This document shows, piece after piece, positions 7,798-18,200 of a stretch of 40,440 nucleotides of DNA. The notes beneath the pieces are model-generated. The model was not told the origin of the DNA. It ran no database searches and worked only from the letters and a program-made list of their open reading frames with translations. The position numbers and the translations under genes were made by a program. The stretch is from Flavobacteriales bacterium. Lineage in GTDB: Bacteria > Bacteroidota > Bacteroidia > Flavobacteriales_F > PHOS-HE28. How positions within the stretch are numbered: the stretch's first letter is position 1; every line of letters starts with the position of its first letter. Location of the stretch: positions 1 to 40,440 of the forward strand of contig JAGNSU010000023.1 of assembly GCA_017987895.1 (NCBI GenBank). The letters run 5' to 3'.

Positions 7798-7839
7798 GTG
7801 TTCCCGCGCTTTTGAGTTCGCGCGGGATCACTTGTGCTT
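7786..7839. repeat. Left arm of an inverted repeat around the RAYT cassette, with a strong hairpin
   Basis: AAAATCGCGCAAGTGTTC (7786-7803) pairs with 8550-8567 in inverted orientation with one mismatch. TCACTTGTGC (7828-7837) pairs exactly with 8507-8516. Within the arm, 7795-7834 forms its own hairpin: CAAGTG, a T-T mismatch, TCCCGCGC, a 10-nt loop, then the complements. This could also work as a terminator-like structure. Confidence 0.7.
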
Positions 7840-7870
7840 TCGATGAGCATCCCACGCTATGCCGTCCATT

Positions 7871-7898
7871 GATCTCCCGAAGTCTGTGACTTCGCCAC
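7871..7898 (-). repeat. REP element, left, opposed to the right copy
   Basis: Read on the minus strand: GTGG (7898-7895), then CGAAGTC, loop ACA, GACTTCG, then GGAGATC. This matches the canonical REP layout of a GTRG tetranucleotide at the foot of a short-loop hairpin, the substrate recognised by RAYT transposases. It lies immediately after the RAYT stop codon. Confidence 0.75.
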
Positions 7899-7899
7899 C

Positions 7900-8436
7900 T
7901 CACGCTTCTTCCAATTGGAGCAGACCGGGCTCATACGCTGAGGAATAAAGGTAATCCTCCGCCTCGGCCACGAACCCCTCTTTCACCGGGTTCTGCCGGA
8001 TGTACTCGGTCACTCGCTCGACTTCCTCTGTCCGTTCCAACTGTAAGGGTTGGTTGTTCTGCTGCCACACTTGATAGGTGGTGTTGTTGCTGTTCTGTTC
8101 ACCGGCCTCTCGGAAGGTCTTCAACAACCATTCCCGCCGGCTTTCCTGCGGATGCTGTTCAATGGCCTTGACCAACTGCTTGGCGGTGTACTTCTTCAGG
8201 TCGCGTAAGATATCGGATAGACCGCTGGTGCCATCAGAGCTCACCAGCAGATGCACATGGCTGGTCATGATGACCCATTCGTAGATCAGCAGACCTTTCT
8301 CCGTCTGGCAATGCTTGAGGCTATCGACGATGATGTCCTTGTATTCCCGCCGGGTGAACAGATCCATCCAGCCCACCGTAGCGAAGGAAACGAAGTACAG
8401 CCCTTGAGGATCGTGGATCCGGTACTTGCGGCTCAT
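7900..8436 (-). CDS. REP-associated tyrosine transposase (RAYT, IS200/IS605-like Y1 HUH family)
   Basis: A 178-aa single-strand endonuclease/transposase. It carries the HUH motif in TSHVHLLVS (His60-Val-His62) and a candidate catalytic Tyr83 in LKKYTAKQLV. The C-terminal hallmark is typical of Bacteroidota RAYTs: YQVWQQNNQPLQL, YIRQNPVKEGF and DYLYSSAY. The start is set at ATG 8436 (MSRKYRIHDP); the frame continues to 8493 but that part overlaps a REP hairpin. Opposed REP hairpins with the same GTGG foot flank it. RAYTs generally act on REPs in the genome rather than moving as autonomous elements, so any cargo role here is inference. It separates two halves of an apparent toxin-tip gene. Confidence 0.85.
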   Translation of the reverse strand: MSRKYRIHDPQGLYFVSFATVGWMDLFTRREYKDIIVDSLKHCQTEKGLLIYEWVIMTSHVHLLVSSDGTSGLSDILRDLKKYTAKQLVKAIEQHPQESRREWLLKTFREAGEQNSNNTTYQVWQQNNQPLQLERTEEVERVTEYIRQNPVKEGFVAEAEDYLYSSAYEPGLLQLEEA

Positions 8437-8456
8437 CTCCTCGGAAGTTAAGCCGT

Positions 8457-8485
8457 GTGGGCCAGTTGCAAACTGGCCGGAGATC
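8457..8485 (+). repeat. REP element, right
   Basis: GTGG (8457-8460), then GCCAGTT, loop GCA, AACTGGC, then CGGAGATC. It shares the GTGG foot, the 7-bp stem with 3-nt loop and the trailing GGAGATC with the left copy, but the stem sequence differs. It lies 20 bp upstream of the RAYT start codon. Confidence 0.75.
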
Positions 8486-8506
8486 CCGATCACGATATCG
8501 GTTCAG

Positions 8507-8567
8507 GCACAAGTGACCGGCCTACCCTCGCTCACCTACCACCCACGCCGAACACTTGCGCCATTTT
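8507..8567. repeat. Right arm of the inverted repeat around the RAYT cassette
   Basis: GCACAAGTGA (8507-8516) and GAACACTTGCGCCATTTT (8550-8567) are the inverted partners of 7828-7837 and 7786-7803. The spacing between the two sub-blocks is 33 nt here and 24 nt on the left. Confidence 0.65.
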
Positions 8568-8707
8568 GAGGGGTAGTAAAAGATGTCCACGTTCTGCACG
8601 CCCATGTAGTTCGTCTTCGCTTTCAAGTAGTGGTCCATGATCGATGTGTTTCGGATGTAGATGGTGGCGTGCTCTTGCAACGCCAGTGCGAGTTTACGGA
8701 TCGACAG
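8522..8707 (-). pseudogene. Coding fragment, possible 5' half of the interrupted toxin tip
   Basis: The minus strand is open for 61 codons between two TAG stops (8710-8708 and 8524-8522). The peptide is protein-like: IRKLALALQEHATIYIRNTS, then MDHYLKAKTNYMGVQNV, then DIFYYPSKW. No start codon precedes it except an internal ATG. Its end runs into the right inverted-repeat arm. The phrase VQNVDIFYYPS resembles the beta-strand that precedes the zinc helix in metzincins, so it may be the upstream part of the 7534-7797 fragment. This is inference. It directly follows the candidate immunity gene at 8727, where orphan tips usually sit. Confidence 0.4.
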
Positions 8708-8726
8708 CTATGCGCACGAGACAGGG

Positions 8727-9218
8727 CTACAGCCCCCAAAGACAGGTGACCTCGTTGATCTGGTACTCGGTGGTGTTGCGGGAGAAGTGATGAAGCAATT
8801 GATGGCTACCATCGACACGGCGGAGATGCACGCAATGGAACTCCGGGGATGCCCCACCTGTATTGAAGGCTAGGAGTGTGTCACGGCCTACACGAGCCAT
8901 GAAAACGAACTTGGAATGAGGTAACTCCCATCTGGTTACGTCCTTGCGATTGTAGTTATCCGTGTTATTCTTCAAGTACAGGTGCGCAACGTACTTGTCG
9001 TAGTAATTCCGGTTCAGACGTTTGATCCGTTTGTATGTGAGGCTTGACGGCAAGACCTCACGCCTATACAACTGGTCAACCAGTGTATAAAGCGATGAGT
9101 CGGTATCTGCCCAAGCAGAATCAACCAAAAGAGGTGCTGTAGTCTGGGCGCTAACCTGAGCACTTCCGACGACCACTCCGAACGCAGCTATGAGCAGGAA
9201 GAACAACCTCATCATCAT
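8727..9218 (-). CDS. Exported protein, candidate immunity protein of the Rhs metallopeptidase
   Basis: A 163-aa protein of unrecognised family with a signal peptide (MMMRLFFLLIAAFGVVVGSAQVSAQ). The mature domain has about 140 residues, is rich in Tyr, Arg and Asn, and contains a WELPHSKFVFMARVGRDTL strand pair and two late cysteines. Its ATG overlaps the TGA of the 4273-aa Rhs gene by 4 bp, giving strict co-translation with the toxin-bearing protein. In polymorphic toxin loci the gene directly after the variable tip normally encodes the cognate immunity protein. An exported location would fit a toxin that acts in the periplasm or outside. The function is therefore positional inference only. 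Confidence 0.65.
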   Translation of the reverse strand: MMMRLFFLLIAAFGVVVGSAQVSAQTTAPLLVDSAWADTDSSLYTLVDQLYRREVLPSSLTYKRIKRLNRNYYDKYVAHLYLKNNTDNYNRKDVTRWELPHSKFVFMARVGRDTLLAFNTGGASPEFHCVHLRRVDGSHQLLHHFSRNTTEYQINEVTCLWGL

Positions 9219-12200
9219 TTGAGCTTCTCCGCTGCTTTGCGCCCCGTGGGTGTCGATACATCAGGTTCAGTGCTGCTAGGGGAGGTCGATTTGTAGTTGT
9301 AGCCCCCGACAGCCTTTTCCTCTGTCTCCGTCGTTCTGGGCATGCCGTTGTCCCCTTGGTTGTTCATCTCCTGCTGCACAGGCGTCTCCCACTCCGGCAC
9401 AATCTGGTCATGATTGGTACCGGTGCCCTGGTTCTTCTCTTCCGGATGAAGCACGTCGTAGTAGAAGTGGCCGATCTCGTGTGAAAGTGCTGATGTCGGC
9501 GATGACGTGCTGATCACGTTCCCGTCTGCATCTAACTCCATCCCGGCCATTCTCGGATCTACATAGATGTGATTGGGCGCACCGGGCTCCGTCATGTTAT
9601 CCGCCGACCAGAAGTGCCAGAAATCACCTGTGTTGTCGGCAGGTACTCGCTCTGCATCTGTCCTTAGCTCAAGAGTCTTATCGGATGTGACCACTTCCTC
9701 AAAGGCTGCTCCTTTAACCTTGGCAATGTCGTTGAGCATGGCAATGCTCTCTTTGACACGTCGAGCGGTGAAGATTCCTGGCTTCATGCCGATAGTGTAC
9801 TTCCTCGCCCGTCCATTATGGACGATGAGGATTTCCCGACCATTGGGGTCCAGAGCGTAGATCGGACTATTCCCAACGAAGGCGTACGGCGATATGGACG
9901 CGTACTTGTGCGCATACGGATCGATACTCAGCCATCTAGCGGCTCTTGGGTCGTAGATCCGATCCCCGAAGTCGTAGCTCGTTCCAGTGGCCCCATATAC
10001 CTCATCATCCTTCTCAGCTCGATTGAAGCCGAACCTGTAGCTGTCGCTGCTGTAGTTCCTTCCGGGCAGCAGGGACCCGAACGGCTCATACCCTTGTGCA
10101 CTCAGCACCTGCGCTTCGTGCGGCGCACCGTTCCCTATCAGCAATCGGCCGGTTACCACCGTGCCCACATTGCCTAGGTGATCGATCATTTCATACTGCA
10201 GCCTACGATCATCCGCGGCCTGGGTCATAGGAATAGTCGGCGGAGGAATGAACTCCACCTCCTCCACATATCGGCCCAAGCGGTTGCTACCGTAGAGAGC
10301 GCGCTCCTTCAGCGTAAAGTTGCCTCCACCGGGTTCGTGGCGATAGATAGCCATCACATTGCCTTGGGCGTCCCACACGTAGTGCTCGCGGATCAAGTTC
10401 CCACCCGTGCCGATCGTCTTCTCCGTGCGCTGGCCGTCGGCACCGTAAGCAAACTCCAAGGGTTCCAGTGGGCTGCCGCCTGGACGGGTTACCGCCTTCA
10501 CCTTGCCGGCCACGGTCCAATCAACCCCACCGATCTCGTTGAGGTCATCACGGATCAAATTGCCCAACTCATCGTAGCCATAGTTATTGGCCGTATTGAT
10601 CGTGAGCAGTGCATCATCCTGGTCGGTGATATCATCGTCCTGATAGGGATAGTCCTCAAAACCATCGTCGGTTTCGTTCACGATCAGGTTGGCGTCATCC
10701 TCCTCGTCGATCACCTGGTAGAGCCGGTTGCGCACCAGCGCGCCGTCGTTCTGGTACCTGTAGAGGAGTTCATCATAGATCACCCCATCCTGGTCGAAAC
10801 GTGTCGCCCGGTCGATATTCCCGTTCGCGTCGTACTCATAGGTGCTCAGGTATTTGTCGGCATCCTGGCCGGTAGGCGGTGTAAGCACCGTCCAGTCGTT
10901 GCTCGTCGCAACAAGTCCAGCCCGTGTACGCATCTGGCGCAGTCGGTTCAGCTGGTCATAGCGGTATAGTCCAGCTAATACCTGACCTACCTCGTTCGTC
11001 GTCCCTTGCCATCCGCCCACACCGAACGGTTCCAGGCTGTTCACCGTCGTTGCGATGTTCCCATTGTACAACGGGTGCCAATCAGGCCAGGCGAAGTTCT
11101 GCGGGGCGAATGGCCGATGGAACGTTGCATTGTCCCAACGTGCATTGTCCGTCGCGCGGTAATCATTGCCGTGGTACGTCAGGCTCAGGCCATAGGCATC
11201 GCGGCCCACCAGATCATTGTCGAGTCCACTGCCCACTACACCATCCAGGCCCATGTCGTTGTCCGGCGTCAGCAGCTCGCTATTGATGCCCTTGAGCCAG
11301 CCTTGCAGGGTGTAGGCATAGTCCATGCCCTGCACCTTCTGTTCGCCCAACTCCGTGCGTTGCAGCGGACCGTGCGGGTAGTAGAAGTATTCCGCGTCGG
11401 TATGGTATAGGGTATTGTCCAAGCTGGTCTCCACCTTGGTGATACGGTTGTCCGCGTCGTATTCGTATTTGTGGTAGAACTGGTCGGCGTCGCCTTCCTG
11501 GTACTTCACCTGCAGCACGTTGCCGCTGATCAGGTCGTAGCGGTACTTCATCCGCTTCCACCGCATGGGGTCCTGGATATCATTGGCCAAGTCGATCGCC
11601 ATCTGCGGATGGTCCTGCAGCAGATCGTCCACGTTGCCATGGATATCATAACTGTAATGCGTGGCATGGTCGTAGTCTGTGGCCTGCCCGTCCTCTTGGA
11701 AGGTCGTGCTCGCCACGCGCAGGCGCAGGTTGCGCTGCTCGTAGTTCGAGGGCAGCCCGAACGCTGTGACCTCCTCATCGTAATAGGTGCGCGTCACCTC
11801 CCGGCGCGTGCGGCCGGCCACCCAGGCCGCCAGCATGTTCGGCTCGACCACGTTCGGGTTCTCCACACCGCCCACCTCATAGCCCAGCTGCGCCTTCCAG
11901 CCGTTCGCATCGAAGATGTCGGTATTGTCCTCCGTCACTTCACCGGCTTCCACTACCCGGCCCAGGTCATCGTACAGCGAATAGCTGAAACGCTGCGGTT
12001 GAGGTGTGACAGCCGTGAGGGGTGCGCGCTGCTTACTGTTCTGGCTCAATACAATGCGCCCGAGCGCATCATACCAGAAGCGCTGGCTGAAGAGCCCGCT
12101 CTCATCGTTCACGATGCGCGCGAAGTTCTCGTCCGGCGCGTAGGTGCCCGCATAGAAACCGTGGTAGCGATCACTGAAGCCGATGGTGGTGAGATCGATG

Positions 12201-15200
12201 CTTCCGATCGTGCCCTGGCCGGCGAGGCCATCATCGATATCGTCTTGCAGGGCATCCCACGCCAGGGTGCTGAAGTCCGGAGTGGTGACAATGCTGTTGG
12301 TGCGTGCCACTTCCCCATCATTGCCCACGGCATAGCCCGCCACATGGTCGTGGAAGAAGAGGGCGTTCACGGGGTCCACTAGTGTGGTGCAGTTCGGATG
12401 CGATAGCCATTGGGTGGTGGGTTCATCCCAATAGGTGCGGATCATATTCCCGCCGAAACCGGCGAGCAGGAAACGGTCCTGGTCCAGATAGCGCGGGAAA
12501 GACCATACCGCATTGAGGCGCGGACCGAAGGCCGTGCTGGTCCAAGAGCTGCCGCCGGGATCGCGTTGGTAGTAGATGCCGTTACCGCCATTGTGCCCCA
12601 CGATCACGCCCGCCCCACTGGGCGAGATGGCCACGCCGCGCAGCGATTTGCCGGAAAGACCGGTGATGATGGAGGCCACGTTCACCCCGTCCAGGGAGCA
12701 GGCGATCGCATCGCCCACAGTGACGGCATTCCCCGGCGCGGTGGTGTACACATCGTGCAAGGCCGCGTTCGCCATTGCCGAAGAGGTCGGCACAGCCTGC
12801 CAGGTAGTGCCGCCGTCGGCAGTATGGCGCACGATGCGCGCATCGCCCACGGTATAACCATCGCTGCCGTTGGCGAAGTGGATGCCGTTGAGGCGCGGGG
12901 TGAACACATCGGGGATCGCGATGCGCGTGGTGGTCATCACGCGATGCACCATGCTTTGGCCACCCACGGCCATCACATCGTTGCTGCCCGGCCGCGGGGC
13001 GAGCCCGTTCACAGCACCACCGTTGAAAGGCAGCACGGTGTAGGCAGCGCCGGAGGTCGGCGCATAGAGAATGGAACCATCCGGCGTGCCCAATGTCCTC
13101 GCACTACCGTTGTTCACGGCGATGGAGAGCACCGTGGTGGAAATAGGCAGCGTGTGCGAGGTGACGGCCGCCATGGGGTTGGTCAGGTCCAACATGAACA
13201 CCGTGCTACCCTCGCCCACACATACCACAAAGTAGGGATTGTGCATGGCGGCATCGAGCAGATCATCGAACGCGGGGGAAGGAATGGCGTTCCATTGGGA
13301 ACCATCGTTGTGGTACACCAAGCCTTCCTCACCCACGGCCACCTTGCCATCATCCGTAATACCGTAAAGACGCAAGGGCTGCACTTTTTTGCTTTGATCG
13401 GTCCAAGTGCTGCCTGGTGCGTTCTGGATCGCGCCGGCGAGACCTGCTTGCACCAGGGTACCTCCGCTGAAGGCCATGGTCTGCAGATCCGCCAGGCTGC
13501 CGGTCGACGGCCAGATAGTGGGGGCCACGAGGATGGGGAAGCTCGTCAGATCGAGCACTTCCAAGTCGCTCGTCGTCTCTGCGGTGATCGCGGCATCCGC
13601 ATCAGGCTGTGCCAGGATGGGAACGTATCCGGTGCCCACCCCTGTCAGTGCCTGCGCAGGCCCGACGGGCAGGAGCGCCGCATCGAACCGCTCACCGGTA
13701 TCATCCACCACCACGGCGTTCACTTGCACGCCCGGATCGGCATGCGCGGCGATCGCCAAGATGCCGTCGCCGCCGGTGGTATGCGTATTCGCCCAGGTAG
13801 CCGCTGCGGGTACCGCGTTCGCGCAGAAACGCAACGTACCATCATCGCTACCCACCACCAAGCGCAGCACCGCGCCATCCATGCCCGCCCAAACACTGGT
13901 GTGTTCCACTGTAGCGCCGTTCATCAGCGTGCCGATGTCCGTGGTCACCACGTTGGTGGTGCTCATCATCACCCGCACCACTTGACCGTCCTTGCCCACG
14001 GCGATCAGGTGACTGCCATCGTACGCATGGAAGTCGTTCAGGTCGTGATGCGGCTTGCCCTTCGCCACCCAAGTATTGCCTCCATCGAAGGAGGCGCGCA
14101 ACACACCGATGTGGAAGGTTCCGAACTGATCGGTGCTGTCCATGATCGCCACGGCTACACTTTGCGTGTAGAAATGCAGATCCCAGAAATCGTCCTTGTG
14201 GCCCGTGGCCACCATGCGCCACTCATCGCCGTTGTCATCGCTATAGAGCAGCACGCCTCGCTGGCCACCCAGCCAAACCTCGTTCGTACCGAGCGTGGCC
14301 ATGGCCTTATGATCCGAGGCCATGCGGCCACGCATTCCAGTGGTGGTGGACCAACTCGTGCCCGTGCCCGTGAGCACCGCGCCGTTCAAGTCATCATCAT
14401 CAATGGCCGTGGCGCAATAGGTGCTGCCATCCAGACCGATGCCCGTGAACGCCTGGAAGTCCGCAGGCGTATTCGCCGTCACGCTAACGCCACCATCCGT
14501 GGTGTATCCGCTCCATGCATCCCCTCCCGTGCTGCCCACCATCACACCATCATCATCATTCTCGAACATCACCCCGCGCAGGGCGATATCGTGCGTGAGG
14601 TTGGCTGTTGGCCGGAGGTCCCAATTGTTGCCGCCATCCTCCGTGCGCAGCAAGCTGCCCTGGTCGCCCACGCTGTAGCCCACGCCCGCGCTGGGGAAAT
14701 GCACATCGTGCAGGTCCAGCCCCAGCAGACCGGTCTTGCGGTGCCAGGTGGCACCGCCATCGGCTGTGCCATACACATAACCGCGGGTAAGGCCGCTGAT
14801 GTCGCGGTAGCCGCTCAAATACCCTTGTCCTCCCGGCTTGAACCAGCTGTCCGTGACCTGCAGGAAAGCCGGCAGGCCACTGGTGAGCGAGGGTTCCCAG
14901 ATCTTCATATCGTCCTGGTCCGGCATGGCCGAACGCGTGGGCTGCCCCAGGGAATTGTACAGATGGTCACTCGCCATCCGGTGCCCGGTGAAATAGGTAT
15001 GCGTGCCGTTCAGCCTGTCATCGGCTATTCGAAGCGCGTCCGGGTCCAATGAACTGGTGAAGGTGGGGAGGGCCACGCCCGCCGGGGGCACGGTGCGCAC
15101 CAGGTTACCGGCCTGGTCGTAGTAATAGAGCGTGAAGTGATGCTCCTGGTCGGTGAACTGCATGGTGAAGCTCTCGAAGGCCTGCATGCAGGTGGAATCA

Positions 15201-18200
15201 TACAGCTCGGTGACGTCCTGCGTCAGCGTATCCAGGTATTGGTTGTACCAGGTGGTGGCGTTCAGGTGCAGGGTGTTCAGCAGGTCCATGATGCAACCTG
15301 AATCGGGGTCGATCGTGGTATTGATCTCCCCGATCACGGGGTAGAGCACCGGATCGCAGGGCACGGGCTCTTCGCACCAGCGAATGAGCATCAGGATGCG
15401 TCCCGCTTCGAGTTCATCTCGATGTGCATCGAGGTCGGCGAAGACCACGGAGAGGTGGGCCAGATAACCCTCCACGCAATAGCAGAGCTCGTTCGGCGTG
15501 AAGAGGGAGGCATCGGCGAACTGGAACTGGAAGTTCGTGTTGTTCGCCGCGTTGTACGCCTGCAGGATCGGCTGCAGGCTGATCAGGGTCTGCATGTACT
15601 CGGTGTACAGCTGCTCGCATTCGGTGGGATCATAGCCCAGGCACCATTCCTTGATGCAGAGCGGTTTGTCCTGCGGCATGGGGATCTGCGGGTGCCAGTT
15701 GATGTACACCTGCAAATAGGCGATGTACGCTTCGGCACATTCGCAGAAGCCCTCTGCGATGAAGGAGGCGCAATCGCGCAGATCGCAGGTCTTCAATGCA
15801 TGGTGCGTGGCATAGTAATAGGCCGAGGTATCGTAGGCGGCCAGGGCGTCCAGTACCGCGTCGAACAGCAGGCAGCAAGGGTCTTCGGTGGGGTTGCAGA
15901 ACTCCTCGATGGTGACGACGTCCGGCAGCGGTTCTTGTCCCAACTTCCAAGCTAGATACGTTTCCAGGTAGGCCAGATATTCTTCCACGCATTCGCACAA
16001 GCCGGCTGCCATGAACTCCTCGAACGACTTGTAGTGGTTCGGCAAGCCGATGTGTGTGAAGGCGTAGTACGCGCTGGGCTGATGGTATTTGTCGAGCATC
16101 TCCAGCCAGAGGAGATAGAGCCGTTGGCATTCGCGCTCATCATCGATCAGGGCCTTGGCCTGGCCCGCCTCTTCATCGTCCTCCGGGCACAGTTTCAGGC
16201 GCGGCAGTTCGCCGGGGCAGGGCAGGGTATCGTTGTAGAAAAGCTCCAGATAGGCCGCGAGAACGGCCATGCCCGTATCGGAGCAGCAGAGATTGGCGGC
16301 GAGGAAATCCTCATAGCTCACCAAGGGGGAATAGATCGCATAGCCCGGGCAGCGCGTGGTGCTGTCCGCATTGTGTGCTTCCAGCCAGGCGTAGGCCACC
16401 AGGTATTGCTCGGTATAGATGTCAGCGCACGGATCGGTGGGCGCGCCCTGTTGCGCTATGTATTGCACCAGTCCTTGCGGCGGGGTATTGCTCGGGTAGC
16501 GCTCCACGAGATCGTTCACGTATAGCCGCGATACATCCGCCGCCAGCAATTGCTTGAAGGTGCTGTCCGCGACGGCCGTGATCGTCGGCTTGCTTAGCGC
16601 AGTAGCTCGCGTGTTATAGTCGGCGACCGCGTTCTGGTACGAGGTGTATTCCTCGGTCACGTTCACCGAGCCGCTGTATTCCACCGTGAAGGCGCTCGGC
16701 TGGTAGAGCAGGTCCTCCTTGTCCGCCACGGGCTGGAACCCATCGATGTACTTGAGGTAGGAACCCAGGATATGCTGGAAGCCCTTCGCCCGGAAGCTGG
16801 GGTAGTCCAACGGATCCATGTAAAGGCTGTCGCTGGGGATATAGCCGAAGCGCTGGTTGAGGCCGGCCACGGCCGTGGTGTATTCCGCGTATTTCGGCCA
16901 CATGAGGTCCTCGTGGACGAGGCCCGCTTCGATCATCTCTTCATCGCTCATGCCGTATCGCGCGGCGATGGGCTGACCCTCACCCTCGCCGCTCATGGCG
17001 CCGCTATCCGGCATGCAGGGCTCGCAGGGCATCAGGTCCATGCAGGTGGTCACTTCCAATTGGCCGGCCACGCTTCCGCCTACCATCAGGTCCACGATGA
17101 AACTGTGGTACGCGCCAGAGGGCTGGTCGGGCGTTCCGGTGAACTCCGCATCGCCGAACGCATCGATCGGCACCTGCCAGCTACCTGTGAATTCGAGCGT
17201 GAGACAGTCGTCCAGGGTCCAGGTATCCGTGCCGTTGTTCCAGCTGCCCAGCAGGCAGGAGACACCGCCGCTGGTCCATGTCGAATCACAATCCGGCACC
17301 AGGCTGCTCAACAGGCTCTGCGTGATATGCGGGCTTTCGGCCAGATCCAGCTGGCTCAGGTTCACACCGGGATCGGTGAGCCGCTCTTCCAGCACCGCTA
17401 GCAGATCGGCGTAGCTCACATGGCCCATCGTCTGGCAGCCCACCGGATCGGGCAAGTCGCATTCGCCCGCAGGCAACGGGGTGAGCACGCCACCTTCCTC
17501 CCAGAACAGGGCACCGCTCAAGGTGGCCACCAGCACGCCGTTGTTGTCCAGCAGGTCCACCGTGAAGAAGTTCTCGTAGTTGCTGGTGATGTTCAGCAGG
17601 CTGGCCGTTTGCGCCAGGTAGTAACCCACGGGCTGCGCATCGGGCTCGGTGGTCAGGTCGTCCAGCCGTAAGAAGACACCGGCTTGGGCGGTGTTGCTCA
17701 GGATCAAGGACGGGCCTCCGGGAACATAGGACCATTGGAAGGTGGGGCTCGCCGCGAAAAGGCCAGAGATACTGGGATGGATTTGCGCCTGCATGGTGCT
17801 GCCACCTCCAGGAATTTGCGTAGTGGACAGTGGCACGCTGGCGGACTCCAGATGGTTGCCATAGGCCAGCATGCTCATCAGGCTCTCCAGGTGCAGGGCG
17901 AACTCATTGGGTTCGCAGGTGCGCGGGAAATTGCACGGCCACAATTGGTATTGCTCGCACATCACCCCATCGATCTCTTCGAGCTGCGTGACACCGTCCG
18001 CATCCATGTAGTACACCCCGATGCGGAAGTGCCCCACGGGCATCTGCTCGGTGATGTTCGCTACGTAGATGATCGAGTTCCAGTCGAAGCCCACAGTGGG
18101 CTCCTGCAAGGTGACGGTGCATTCCACCGACATGTCCCAGTTCTCATCGATCGCGATCTCCAGATCATTGCCCCCCGTTAAGTGAGCATCGATCTCACCT

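Noticed and set aside
8724-8735. GGGCT-AC-AGCCC hairpin at the end of the candidate immunity gene as a terminator
   Set aside because: It has only five base pairs with a 2-nt loop, overlaps the stop codon and has no T-tract.
12410-15052. 880-codon plus-strand open frame opposite the Rhs gene
   Set aside because: It is antisense to the propeller/Rhs coding region, has low-complexity Arg/His/Gly/Val composition without domain sense, and is a by-product of GC-rich codon use on the opposite strand.
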